In this document: positions 1-7,586 of the stretch, one piece after another
Layout of the letters: the number at the start of each line of letters is the position of its first letter
How positions within the stretch are numbered: position 1 is the first letter of the stretch
Assembly (NCBI GenBank): GCA_965247425.1
Contig: OZ252023.1
Location: 1,798,001-1,862,000 of the forward strand
Source: CAZOZZ01 sp965247425
GTDB lineage: Bacteria; Acidobacteriota; Terriglobia; 20CM-2-55-15
Length of the DNA: 64,000 nt
Direction of reading: 5' to 3'
The notes under the pieces: model-generated
The model's database searches: none
Told to the model about the DNA's origin: nothing
What the model saw: only the letters and a program-made list of their open reading frames with translations
Translations under genes and position numbers: made by a program

Positions 1-1268
1 CTCCAGGCAAGCATCGGCCCGATTCCGGTCAGGAAAAGGAGCCCCAGACCGATCGGGACGTTGACCTGGTTGAACCACGGTGGGCCGACAGTGATCTTGG
101 TTCCCTGGATCCATTCGGAAAAAACGGGAAGCATCGTGCCCCAGAACACCGCGAAGCACGAGGCGATGAAGAGCAGGTTGTTGAACATGAAGGCGCTCTC
201 TCGAGACACCACCGACTCCATGCTGTTCTCGCTCTTGAGGTAGCTCATCCGGGCCGACATCAGGTAGAAAGACCCCGATACGACGATGACGATAAAGGCC
301 AGAAAGTATCCGCCGATAGAGGACTGGGCAAACGCGTGCACGGACGACACGATCCCGCTACGTGTCAGGAAAGTTCCGAACACCGACATGGTGTAGGCCA
401 TGATGACCAGGACCATGTTCCAGACCTTCATCATGCCTTTCTTTTCCTGGATCATGACCGAGTGCAGGAAAGCGGTCCCGACCAGCCAGGGCATCAGGGA
501 AGCATTCTCCACCGGATCCCAGGCCCAATAGCCACCCCAGCCCAACTCGACGTATGCCCATTTTCCGCCCAGCAAGATACCCGTACCGAGGAAGAACCAC
601 GCAACCATCGTCCAGCGACGGGTCGTGCGGATCCAGGTGTCCCCCAGTTGCCGGCTGGCCATGGCGCCGATGGCGAACGCGAACGGGACGGCGAAACCGA
701 CGAATCCCGTGTAGAGGATCGGCGGGTGGATCACCATCAGGACATACTGCAGCAGGGGATTGAGGCCACGACCGTCAGCGGCGGCGAAGCCGATCCTTGT
801 TCCATCAGCCAGGACCGTGACAAGTTCGTTGAAGGGGTTGGCAATGAACAGGTCCATGGCCACAAAAAACAGGGCGCTGGCCATGAGCACCGCGGTCACG
901 TAAGGCATCATCGCCAGATGTTTCCGGCGGTTCTGGATCATGACGAGAGCGGAATAGACGCCCAGGACCCAGACCCAGAACAGAAGTGAACCTTCCTGTC
1001 CGCCCCAGATGGCCGATATCTTGTAGAAGATCGGCAGATCCCGGTTGGAGTTCGCGGCGACGTATTCGATTGAGAAATCGCTGACCAGGAACAGGTACCC
1101 GAGGGCAAACAGAGCGGTGGTCAGACATGCCGAGACTCCCAGCGCGGCGTTCCGCCCGCTGGCGATCAAGCGATCATTCTTTACACGAATGCCGGCCAGA
1201 GAAGTGACGATGGAATAAATCGCCAGGACAAAGGCCAGGGCAAGGGAAAATTGCCCGAATTGTGCCAT
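1..1268 (-). CDS. ccmF: Cytochrome c heme lyase subunit CcmF (3' part cut by window edge)
   Basis: CcmF is the large inner-membrane subunit of the System I cytochrome c heme lyase. It takes heme from holo-CcmE and attaches it to CxxCH motifs of apocytochromes in the periplasm. Read on the minus strand from the ATG at 1268, the frame stays open to the window edge (about 422 residues of a usual 600-650). It begins MAQFGQFSLALAFVLAIYS and shows many hydrophobic segments. The tryptophan-rich WWD signature (WGGYWAWDPVENAS, about residues 230-245) and the histidine-containing segment VMIHPPILYTGF upstream of it are both visible. The gene lies 4 bp after ccmE, so the two are surely one operon. The C-terminus and any further ccm genes lie outside the window. 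Confidence 0.95.
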   Translation of the reverse strand, partial: MAQFGQFSLALAFVLAIYSIVTSLAGIRVKNDRLIASGRNAALGVSACLTTALFALGYLFLVSDFSIEYVAANSNRDLPIFYKISAIWGGQEGSLLFWVWVLGVYSALVMIQNRRKHLAMMPYVTAVLMASALFFVAMDLFIANPFNELVTVLADGTRIGFAAADGRGLNPLLQYVLMVIHPPILYTGFVGFAVPFAFAIGAMASRQLGDTWIRTTRRWTMVAWFFLGTGILLGGKWAYVELGWGGYWAWDPVENASLMPWLVGTAFLHSVMIQEKKGMMKVWNMVLVIMAYTMSVFGTFLTRSGIVSSVHAFAQSSIGGYFLAFIVIVVSGSFYLMSARMSYLKSENSMESVVSRESAFMFNNLLFIASCFAVFWGTMLPVFSEWIQGTKITVGPPWFNQVNVPIGLGLLFLTGIGPMLAW

Positions 1269-1272
1269 ATGT

Positions 1273-1722
1273 TTAGGATCCGTTTGGGGGAGCTAGAGCC
1301 GTCACTCCGGGGACTACCCCGGCTTCGAGCTCGCGTTCATACTTCGAAGAACACTTGGCCTGCAATTTCGTTCCCGTGAAGAGGCCATCTCCACTGTACT
1401 GGCCGTCGACGACGGCCTCGGCGTAATCGCGGAACGTGTCCGGCAAGGGGTCCTTGCCGACGTAGTGGATCGCCATAGTCTGGTCTTCGAACCCGATTAC
1501 GAAGTCCGTGAAATCGTCTCCCCGATTGATCGACCCGGGGAGGACCTCCCCAACCACTTTCAATCGTTTGCCTTCGAGAGTGCCTTCCTCGGCCATCTGG
1601 TAGAGTTCGGGAATGGTCTGGAAGTAAGCCTTATTGTCGTCGAAGGCGGAGAATGCGATAAACGCAAGGGTCATGACAACCGCCACCGGGCCGACAACGA
1701 ACTTAAGTTGCTTGCGCTTCAT
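1273..1722 (-). CDS. ccmE: Cytochrome c maturation heme chaperone CcmE, cysteine (CxxxY) type
   Basis: CcmE is a membrane-anchored periplasmic chaperone that binds heme covalently and hands it to CcmF. The 149-residue product has one N-terminal membrane anchor (residues about 7-27), then an OB-fold core with GKRLKVVGEVLPGS and DPLPDTFRDYAEAVVDGQY, which are typical CcmE blocks. In the classical protein the heme ligand is a histidine in an HxxxY motif near the C-terminus. Here the equivalent stretch reads LQAKCSSKYE, that is CxxxY. Cysteine-type CcmE is known from archaea and some sulfate reducers. The gene is immediately upstream of ccmF on the same strand. A cluster of A/T-rich sequence at 1740-1800 separates it from the divergent aminotransferase gene and probably holds both promoters. 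Confidence 0.92.
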   Translation of the reverse strand: MKRKQLKFVVGPVAVVMTLAFIAFSAFDDNKAYFQTIPELYQMAEEGTLEGKRLKVVGEVLPGSINRGDDFTDFVIGFEDQTMAIHYVGKDPLPDTFRDYAEAVVDGQYSGDGLFTGTKLQAKCSSKYERELEAGVVPGVTALAPPNGS

Positions 1723-1849
1723 AGTCTTAGCCTCTCCTAATAAGTTGCTGGTATTATATCAGCCTTATCTTTAGAATGACTCACGAATATATTCTGACGA
1801 TCAGTTTCGCCGAACATGTAGATTTTCTTGAACTTGCGGGGAGGAGAGC

Positions 1850-2992
1850 ATGAACCAGAGCCGAGGCGTGTCGCGCCGAAAATTCATGGGTGGCGTTGCA
1901 ACCGCCCTGACCTATGTAGGAATGAAGCCAGCTATCGAGTTGGTAGGGGCGCCGGCCCAAAGAACGGCAAGACCGGCGGGTTACGTCAAGATCAGTAACA
2001 ACGAGAATCCCTACGGGCCCTCCGAAGGCGTCCGGGAAGCGATGACGAAAGCTTTCGAAGAGTCCCATATGTACATCGGCTCGAATGGGATTATGAATGC
2101 GATCGCCGAGCACCACGGTCTCGAAACCAACAATATACTGCTCGGTGCGGGATCCACGGAAACCCTCAAGACCATCGATGACGCCTTTCTTCAAGGCGGT
2201 GGAAACATCATCGGCGTCGAGCCGACGTACGAGACCACCTACCGGTACCTGACCAACACGCATGCGGAAGGCAACATCATCCCACTGACGTCGGACTATC
2301 GCCACGATCTGCACGCCATGGCGCATGCAGTCAACTTCGACACGCGGTTCATCTATATCTGTAACCCGAATAACCCGACCGGCACGATCGTCAGTGACGC
2401 CGAGATCAAGGAACTTCTCGACAGCATTCCCGAAAACATGATTGTCGTGATCGATGAGGCGTATCACCACTTCGTCGAAGACCCGGCCTATTCGAGCGCC
2501 ATCAAGTACGTCAAGGAAGGCCGCAACGTCATCGTTACGCGGACCTTCTCGAAGGTTTACGGGATTGCCGGTCTGCGTCTCGGTTACGGAATCGCGAAAC
2601 CGGAACTGATCTCGCGGATGCGTCCCTTTAACCTGGGAAGCATCAACGTGATCGCGAAGTCCGCGGGCGTTCGGGCTCTGGCCGAGCCCGAGACCGAGGC
2701 ACACGTTATTCAGTTGAACAATAGCATCAAGAAACGCGTCATGGGACAGTTGGGCGATCTGGGTTACGAAGTGATCCCATCCGAGACCAACTTCTTCATG
2801 GTCGGCGTCAAACGCGACATCGACCCGATCCGCCGTGCGTTCCGCGAGCGCAACGTCGAGATTGGCCGGCGATTCCCGCCGATGACCGAACACCTCCGCA
2901 TCTCGGTGGGTACCGAATCCGAGATGGATCGGTTCATGGAAGTCTGGAACGAAGTCATGGGCCCGGCCGACTCCCAGGCCGCCGGCGCCTAG
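1850..2992 (+). CDS. Tat-exported pyridoxal-phosphate aminotransferase (HisC-like, class I/II)
   Basis: This is a fold-type I aminotransferase resembling histidinol-phosphate aminotransferase. Recognisable blocks are SNNENPYGPS near the N-terminus, NPNNPTGTIV, VVIDEAYHHF and TRTFSKVYGIAGLRLGYG, in which K235 should carry the PLP Schiff base. At 380 residues it has the usual family length plus a leader. The leader is unusual: it starts MNQSRGVSRRKFMGGVATA, a twin-arginine signal (SRRKFMG) followed by a hydrophobic stretch, so the enzyme is predicted to be folded with PLP in the cytoplasm and exported. The start is supported by a strong ribosome site (ggggaggag) just upstream. No histidine biosynthesis genes are nearby, so a role in that pathway is not supported. 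The substrate is unknown. Confidence 0.88.
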   Translation: MNQSRGVSRRKFMGGVATALTYVGMKPAIELVGAPAQRTARPAGYVKISNNENPYGPSEGVREAMTKAFEESHMYIGSNGIMNAIAEHHGLETNNILLGAGSTETLKTIDDAFLQGGGNIIGVEPTYETTYRYLTNTHAEGNIIPLTSDYRHDLHAMAHAVNFDTRFIYICNPNNPTGTIVSDAEIKELLDSIPENMIVVIDEAYHHFVEDPAYSSAIKYVKEGRNVIVTRTFSKVYGIAGLRLGYGIAKPELISRMRPFNLGSINVIAKSAGVRALAEPETEAHVIQLNNSIKKRVMGQLGDLGYEVIPSETNFFMVGVKRDIDPIRRAFRERNVEIGRRFPPMTEHLRISVGTESEMDRFMEVWNEVMGPADSQAAGA

Positions 2993-3005
2993 TATCAATT
3001 GCATG

Positions 3006-3035
3006 AGCCAGAGAGCGGTTGACCGCTCTCTGGCT
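3006..3035. terminator. Perfect hairpin between aminotransferase and E1-alpha genes
   Basis: A 14-base arm (AGCCAGAGAGCGGT, 3006-3019) is followed by its exact reverse complement (3022-3035). It sits 14 bp after the aminotransferase stop codon. There is no U-tract, so it may be a factor-dependent terminator or an mRNA 3'-end protector rather than a classical intrinsic terminator. Confidence 0.6.
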
Positions 3036-3094
3036 TCACGCCACTCCCTCCGTCGCTCATCCCGCCACCTGTGTCTGTAGTACACTGACCCCTC

Positions 3095-4183
3095 ATGCGC
3101 AGATATCCAATGTTCGACCCTGAGGAATATGTCGATTGGCAGCCTGATTCGGCAGTGATGGAGGAGTATCACCGAACTCTCGCAGCCGATCCAGAGCGTC
3201 AGGGAATCATCAAGGGAATGAGTGAGGTCACCCTGCTCGATCTCTACTCTGGGATGCTGCGGTTCCGTCTCCACGACATCACGCTGAGGCGTTGGGTGAA
3301 GCAGGGCGTTCTTTCCAAGGCGTGGCTTGGAACAGGGGAGGAAGCGGTTACGGTCGGAAACGTCCATGCGTTGGACCGAAGCTGCGACCTGGTAGGGCCG
3401 ATGATTCGGAACGCAGGCGCCTGCCACGAAATGGGCATGCCTGTCGCCGACATGTTGCGGGAATACCTGGCGACCGAGGATTCCCCCAGCCGGGGAAAGG
3501 ACGTTCACGTCGGAGAACTGAAGTATGGTGTGATCGCCCCGCCCAGTCAGGTCGGTTCGCTCGGAGCGGTGATTCCGGGCGTCGGGCTGGCTTTTAAGAA
3601 TCGCAACGAACGCCGCGTGGTGTTGTCCTGGATCGGCGACGGGGCGACCAAGACCACGGCCTGTCATGAAGGCGTCAACATGGCCGCGGTCCTCCGAGTT
3701 CCCGTCCTGTTCGTCTTCCAGAACAACCAGGTCGCCCTCGGAACCCGATTCGATGCGCATCAGGTGGGTCCCTTTCGGGCGTGGAGCAAAGCATACGGTG
3801 TGGCCGGCTTCGCGTGCGATGGCAACAATGTGCTGGATACCTACGCCGCGACGAAACTCGCCGCCGACCATGCCCGTAACGGCGGCGGCCCCGCCATCAT
3901 CTTCGCCGAAACCTTCCGCATGGGTGGACACGCCACGCACGATGAACGTGAAGCCCGGGATACTTTCGGAAGCGCCGTGTTCGAGACCTGGGGCAAGCGG
4001 GATCCCATCGGCACATTCGAAGCCTACCTGGAAAGCACCGGAATCAACCAATCCGTCCTCGAATCCGCCGAAGACCGCGTGATCGAGGAACTTGCCCAGG
4101 CCGAAAAGGAAGCTCTCGAAAGCCGCGACAACTGCATGCCGGCCCCCGAATCCGCCCTGACCGGAGTCTACGCGGATACGTAA
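3095..4183 (+). CDS. Thiamine-diphosphate dehydrogenase E1 component, alpha subunit (orphan)
   Basis: The protein resembles the alpha subunit of pyruvate or branched-chain 2-oxoacid dehydrogenase E1, which decarboxylates a 2-oxoacid using thiamine diphosphate. The cofactor motif runs from WIGDGATKTTACHEG to FQNNQVALGT (the GDG...NN pattern, residues about 175-215). The phosphorylation-loop region has the family look (TFRMGGHATHDEREAR). Length (362 residues) is normal. Position 3110 is an alternative ATG; I keep 3095 because it opens the frame, but neither start has a clear ribosome site. No E1-beta, E2 or E3 gene is adjacent, and the next gene is an unrelated propeller protein. Either the beta subunit is elsewhere or the enzyme has another partner. 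The substrate cannot be told from sequence. Confidence 0.85.
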   Translation: MRRYPMFDPEEYVDWQPDSAVMEEYHRTLAADPERQGIIKGMSEVTLLDLYSGMLRFRLHDITLRRWVKQGVLSKAWLGTGEEAVTVGNVHALDRSCDLVGPMIRNAGACHEMGMPVADMLREYLATEDSPSRGKDVHVGELKYGVIAPPSQVGSLGAVIPGVGLAFKNRNERRVVLSWIGDGATKTTACHEGVNMAAVLRVPVLFVFQNNQVALGTRFDAHQVGPFRAWSKAYGVAGFACDGNNVLDTYAATKLAADHARNGGGPAIIFAETFRMGGHATHDEREARDTFGSAVFETWGKRDPIGTFEAYLESTGINQSVLESAEDRVIEELAQAEKEALESRDNCMPAPESALTGVYADT

Positions 4184-4205
4184 GTCCCTCACCGGGAGAA
4201 GAAAG

Positions 4206-4363
4206 GACTTCGACGCAGAGGCGCAGAGTTGGATGTCTTGCTTTCCGGCAGACTTTGCCTGGCCTGTGGGTTTCCATAGAGCGCGAGGATTTTGGGATTC
4301 ACCTAATCGACGCGGAGATAGAAGAAAATAGACTTTTCTCTGCGCCTCTGCGCCTCTGCGTCC
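4206..4363. repeat. Inverted CGCAGAGGCGCAGAG-type intergenic repeat pair
   Basis: A block of cgcagaggcgcagag at about 4212-4228 faces its complement (ctctgcgcctctgcgcctctgcg, shortened here) at 4337-4361, with about 110 bp between. The same word family returns at 5394-5563 and, with A in place of G, at 48953-49079. These are dispersed, noncoding intergenic repeats; function unknown. Confidence 0.6.
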
Positions 4364-4430
4364 ATGTCTCTACTCCCCTTCCCCATGAAATTACAAGCCC
4401 CCGGAATTACCGTGTGATAGAGTGCCGGCC

Positions 4431-5381
4431 ATGTTGATCAAACCTTTTGTCTATCTTGTCTGGCTGGCACTGGGCTTCCAGAACGCCAACCCGGCACTGG
4501 ATGCGCGGGCGGCCGAGTTACGTTCAATTCTCAGTCAAACGGAAAAGCTGCCACTCGAAGCGACCGAAATCCTGGCCACTCCTCCATCGGATGGTTGGGA
4601 GATGGGGATGGTGTCGTGGGTCGCGGCTGACGACAAGCTGACCTACCTGCTCCAACGGGGTGACGCCGCGGACCCGGTCGTCGTGCTGGATCGCGCGGGG
4701 CATGTCGTGAGGTCCTGGGGCAAAGGCCTGTACCAGACACCCCATGCCATTCGTATCGGTCCGGAAGGCAACATCTGGACGGCGGACGCGAAAAGTTCCA
4801 TGGTGATCAAGTACAGTCCCGAGGGTGAGATCCTGATGGAGATTTCCGTAGGCGGGCAGCCAGAAGATTGCCTCGGCGCGTTCTGCGGAACCAGCGACGT
4901 CGCCTTCGGTCCCAACGGTAGTATTTTCATATCCGACGGTTATCGGAACGCGAGGATACTGGAATATACCGCCGACGGCAGAAAGGTCCGCGAGTGGGGG
5001 AGTGCGGGGAATGGTCCCGGGCAGTTCCGTCTGCCGCACTCGATCGCTGTCGACGGCGGTATCGTTTACGTCGCCGACCGCGAGAACGGCCGGATCCAGC
5101 GCTTCGACCTCGGTGGGAAGTTTCTCGGCGAATGGACCAAATACGGCAAAACCTTCGGGCTGTATCTGACACCCGGATCCGTCTGGCTCGCCACCCAGCA
5201 CAGCAACGAGCGGAACATGTCCCCCGGCTGGTTGATGAAGATCGACCGCGCCACCGGGGACCTGCTCGGCTATGTGGAAGTCACCGGTGTTCACGGCATG
5301 GCCGTCCTGGACAACGGCGAATTGATGGTCGCACCCGGCCCCGACGCAGCGCACCCCCAGTGGTTCCGCTCGCCCCAATGA
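4431..5381 (+). CDS. Secreted NHL-repeat beta-propeller protein
   Basis: The product (316 residues from the ATG at 4431; a GTG 9 bp upstream is possible) starts MLIKPFVYLVWLALGFQNA, a signal peptide. The rest is a string of NHL/YWTD-like blades: QTPHAIRIGPEGNIWTAD, TSDVAFGPNGSIFISDGYRN, GQFRLPHSIAVDGGIVYVADREN and IQRFDLGGKFLGEW. This is the arrangement of six-bladed propellers such as the lyase domain of peptidyl-glycine alpha-amidating enzyme, but I see no proof of catalysis. It most likely acts in the periplasm or outside the cell. It is flanked on both sides by CGCAGAG-type repeats and has no obvious operon partner. Confidence 0.8.
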   Translation: MLIKPFVYLVWLALGFQNANPALDARAAELRSILSQTEKLPLEATEILATPPSDGWEMGMVSWVAADDKLTYLLQRGDAADPVVVLDRAGHVVRSWGKGLYQTPHAIRIGPEGNIWTADAKSSMVIKYSPEGEILMEISVGGQPEDCLGAFCGTSDVAFGPNGSIFISDGYRNARILEYTADGRKVREWGSAGNGPGQFRLPHSIAVDGGIVYVADRENGRIQRFDLGGKFLGEWTKYGKTFGLYLTPGSVWLATQHSNERNMSPGWLMKIDRATGDLLGYVEVTGVHGMAVLDNGELMVAPGPDAAHPQWFRSPQ

Positions 5382-5393
5382 AGAAAGGGATCT

Positions 5394-5563
5394 CGACCGA
5401 GAGGCGCAGAGACCCAGAGTTTTTTGTCTTGCCTGGCCGTTGGATTGAGGTTGGCCTGTAGTCTTCGTTGGAGCGAGAAGGGTCAGGGTATCAAAGCGGA
5501 GACGCGAAGGACGCGGAGTTGGCAAGAATTGTCTTTGCGCCTCTGCGTCTTTGCGTCGAAGTC
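5394..5563. repeat. Second CGCAGAG/CGCGAAG repeat pair
   Basis: Tracts gaggcgcagagacccagag (5400-5418) and gacgcgaaggacgcggag (about 5500-5518) face tgcgcctctgcgtctttgcg (5537-5556). They lie between the converging propeller gene and the VKOR gene, and may act as a bidirectional 3'-end structure. Confidence 0.5.
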
Positions 5564-5989
5564 TTACTCCGTGGCCCTCGGTCCACCCCGCGAACTGACT
5601 ACCAGAAAGAAAATTCCTGTCGATAGGGCAGCCGAGCCGAGGCAGTACTCGCAGTAGGCTTCGAGGACAAATGCCTGGATGCCGGTCAGGGTGGCGGAGG
5701 CGATCAGGGCCAGGGTCGCGGGCCAGAGGAGTAGGCGGATCGAGCCGGTGTTTCCGGATCCTTCGAACACGGCTGCGCCGAACACCGTCAGATAAAACGC
5801 CAGGCCGAACCAGGCGAGGGGAATTCCGGCGACCGTGGAGTACACGCTTGTCACCACGTCCTCGCAGCCGCTTGTGATGTGGCATGGGATGGGCCCGGAT
5901 CGTCTGGAGATGGAGAGGTAGAGCGTGTCGATCATGCCGAGGAAGGCGAGGGCACCGATGGCCCCGACCTTCATCGGACTCGCCGTCAT
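5564..5989 (-). CDS. Vitamin K epoxide reductase family membrane protein (VKOR)
   Basis: Bacterial VKOR homologues reoxidise DsbA-type thiol oxidases and pass the electrons to quinone, replacing DsbB. The 141-residue protein has about four membrane helices. Near the N-terminus are the loop cysteines (IPCHITSGCEDVVTS) and towards the C-terminus the catalytic CxxC (EAYCEYCLGSA), with the family serine/threonine region between. It overlaps the end of the upstream thioredoxin-fold gene by 4 bp (ATGA-type overlap), so the two are translationally coupled and very likely form a periplasmic disulfide-forming pair. It ends just before a repeat region. Confidence 0.9.
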   Translation of the reverse strand: MTASPMKVGAIGALAFLGMIDTLYLSISRRSGPIPCHITSGCEDVVTSVYSTVAGIPLAWFGLAFYLTVFGAAVFEGSGNTGSIRLLLWPATLALIASATLTGIQAFVLEAYCEYCLGSAALSTGIFFLVVSSRGGPRATE

Positions 5990-6669
5990 CGGCTTTCGAG
6001 GGCCGTGTGGATCAGTCGTTCAAATTCTTCGACAGTCGGTGGAAGCGGAACCGGACGGCCGTCCAGGAAGAACGCGGGCACCGCGTCGATCCTGAGCTCT
6101 CGCGCCCTGTTGACGTCCTGGAGAACGCGCGATTCGATCTCATTCGCTCGCAGAGACCGCATGAACAGATCCTGATCCAGTCCCAATTGGGCCGCGAAGC
6201 TGATAAACAAAGATTCCGGGTTGGGGCTGTTGGCCCATAGATCCTGGTTGGCAAAGAGGAGATCATGCATTTCCCAGAAGCGGTTCTGTTCACCGGCGGA
6301 CTCCGCGGCGATAGCGGCAAAAACGGAATTGGGGTGGATGCTGGCAAGAGGGAAGTGATGAAACTCCAAAGCCAGTTGGTCAGGGAATCGCCGAAACAGT
6401 TCCGTCACGATACCGTGATAGAACCTGCAACTCGGGCACTGGTAATCTCCAAACTCCACGAGCTTGAGCGTCGCGCCTTCGGGACCACGAATCCTGGCCG
6501 ATGCGGACGGTATCGTCTGGTCGGGGCCCGGAGTCGCCGGTGATTCCCCGGCCCCCTGGGTAAGGAAGACGGCAACAGCCAGCGCGGCCAGCACACCTGC
6601 GGCCATGATCGTCAACGACTTCGCCGTCGAGGCCCTTTTCCGAGCTTTTCTTTTCGATCTCTTCGCCAT
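5986..6669 (-). CDS. DsbA-like membrane-anchored thiol:disulfide oxidoreductase
   Basis: This is a thioredoxin-fold protein of the DsbA/Thioredoxin_4 group. A basic N-terminus (MAKRSKRKARKRAS) precedes a membrane anchor (LTIMAAGVLAALAVAVFL), then the active site GDYQCPSCRFYHG (CPSC). The cis-proline loop is RIDAVPAFFLDGRPVP near the C-terminus. I chose the ATG at 6669 (227 residues). ATG 6678 and TTG 6705 are in frame upstream, but they add residues unlike a signal and have no better ribosome site. It is translationally coupled to the VKOR gene, which should reoxidise it. Substrates are probably exported proteins, and perhaps cytochrome apoproteins given the ccm genes nearby, but that link is inference. 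Confidence 0.88.
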   Translation of the reverse strand: MAKRSKRKARKRASTAKSLTIMAAGVLAALAVAVFLTQGAGESPATPGPDQTIPSASARIRGPEGATLKLVEFGDYQCPSCRFYHGIVTELFRRFPDQLALEFHHFPLASIHPNSVFAAIAAESAGEQNRFWEMHDLLFANQDLWANSPNPESLFISFAAQLGLDQDLFMRSLRANEIESRVLQDVNRARELRIDAVPAFFLDGRPVPLPPTVEEFERLIHTALESR

Positions 6670-6855
6670 GGGCAACATATTAGTGGTGGATTCTTCAAAT
6701 ATCAATCAGTGAATGGGGGGCGCTTATTCGCTGTCAGCGCGTGGTTCCCGGACCGAACCGACCGTCTAAGAACCACAGCAAATGCCGCCTCCCGACCGAA
6801 ATCACGCCCGAGAGGAATGCCGTCGGCAAAAAATACATGAAAATGCAAAAAGCTC

Positions 6856-6884
6856 TTGCAATCTTTCTGTCACCGGATAAGAAT
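6856..6884 (+). promoter_or_regulatory. Candidate sigma-70 promoter for a noncoding RNA
   Basis: TTGCAA at 6856-6861 is followed, 16 bases later, by TAAGAAT at 6878-6884. No gene starts within 300 bp downstream, but a structured segment ending in an intrinsic terminator does, so this promoter probably drives that RNA. Confidence 0.45.
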
Positions 6885-6890
6885 GCCTGT

Positions 6891-7097
6891 GTCTCTTTTA
6901 TTAGAGACCGTATCTTCTAGTTGGCAACAGGCTACTCCAGCCAGGGACGGTAGTCGGCTACATGAGGTTACAGGACGGGCTGAGACGGGACGGACCCCGA
7001 ACGAAACGGACTTCGTAATCAGAGCCGGAATGTAGACGGTGAAGGAGACTAGAGGAAAAGGCCTCGGGACGTAGGATGCGTTCCGAGGCTTTTCTCA
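6891..7097 (+). ncRNA. Candidate structured noncoding RNA upstream of queF
   Basis: Between a promoter-like site and an intrinsic terminator lies about 200 bp with nested complementary segments. A 5' hairpin is formed by 6891-6896 with 6903-6908. A closing stem pairs 6913-6921 with 7048-7056 (one G-U). Inside it 6958-6963 (CTACAT) pairs with 7030-7035 (ATGTAG), and 6966-6971 (GGTTAC) with 7015-7020 (GTAATC). The result is a long, bubble-interrupted rod, a shape like 6S RNA, although I recognise no family sequence. There is no credible ORF in it. It could be a free small RNA, or a leader/attenuator of queF, which starts 106 bp after the terminator. I do not see a preQ1 aptamer. Confidence 0.5.
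7056..7097 (+). terminator. Intrinsic terminator of the candidate RNA
   Basis: The arm aaaaggcctcgg (7056-7068) pairs with ccgaggctttt (7083-7093) with one bulged base, and is followed by ctcatttt. The shape is that of a rho-independent terminator on the plus strand. Confidence 0.7.
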
Positions 7098-7102
7098 TTT
7101 TA

Positions 7103-7185
7103 GCGAGTAGCCTGGAGCAGACAGCGTGAAGCCCCGAAGCTGCTTGCTTCCTGCTACTCGCCGCTCGCTGCTTGCTGCCCGCTCC
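7103..7185. repeat. Low-complexity GCAGC/GCTGC repeat with inverted ends
   Basis: gcgagtag (7103-7110) is complementary to ctactcgc (7154-7161), with runs of agc/gct words around them. A similar tract of ggcagcgagcagc words lies at 38531-38633 between convergent genes. Noncoding. Confidence 0.45.
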
Positions 7186-7202
7186 ATGCTATATTCACTC
7201 CC

Positions 7203-7586
7203 GTGAGCGAATACACTGACGAACATGCAGAGTCCGGGATTGACGCCCGGTTGCCGTCGATCGAATGTTGGCCGAACCAGTATCCAGGTTATGAGATCAG
7301 TATTTCGATGCCGGAGTTCACATCGATTTGTCCTAAGACCGGCCTGCCGGACTTCGGACTGATCACGATCCGCTATCAGCCCGACGGCCAGTGCCTGGAG
7401 TTGAAATCTCTGAAGGAGTATTTCGGCTCGTACCGCAACCTGGGTATCTTCTACGAGAACGCCGTCAACCGGATCCTCAATGACCTTGTTGAAGCGTGCG
7501 CGCCGGTGAAGGCGGAGGTGGTGGGAGATTTCAACACGCGTGGTGGAATGCACGCCGTCATACGTGCCAACTACGAACGTCCTTAG
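7203..7586 (+). CDS. queF: NADPH-dependent 7-cyano-7-deazaguanine reductase QueF
   Basis: QueF reduces preQ0 to preQ1 in queuosine biosynthesis. The 127-residue protein is of the short, single-domain type. The catalytic cysteine lies in FTSICPKTGLPDFG, and the family signature is LELKSLKEYFGSYRNLGIFYEN with the substrate-binding glutamates. The start is a GTG at 7203, the only in-frame start giving a complete N-terminus. It has no ribosome site, but a TATATT at 7190-7195 lies so close that the message could be leaderless. The TAG stop at 7584-7586 is shared with the end of a MITE-like element (TTA target plus the element's first G). No other queuosine genes are in the window. Confidence 0.95.
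   Translation: MSEYTDEHAESGIDARLPSIECWPNQYPGYEISISMPEFTSICPKTGLPDFGLITIRYQPDGQCLELKSLKEYFGSYRNLGIFYENAVNRILNDLVEACAPVKAEVVGDFNTRGGMHAVIRANYERP

Noticed and set aside
336..1128. Open frames on both strands across the ccmF region
   Set aside because: They are shadows of ccmF, whose true frame runs through the window edge on the minus strand and matches the family end to end.
1781..4192. An 803-residue open frame on the minus strand
   Set aside because: It lies antisense to the aminotransferase and E1-alpha genes, has no recognisable domain, and has the composition expected of an antisense frame of GC-rich genes.
6840..7200. A preQ1 riboswitch before queF
   Set aside because: The expected short aptamer sequence is absent. 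The structure seen is much larger and ends in a terminator 106 bp before the gene.
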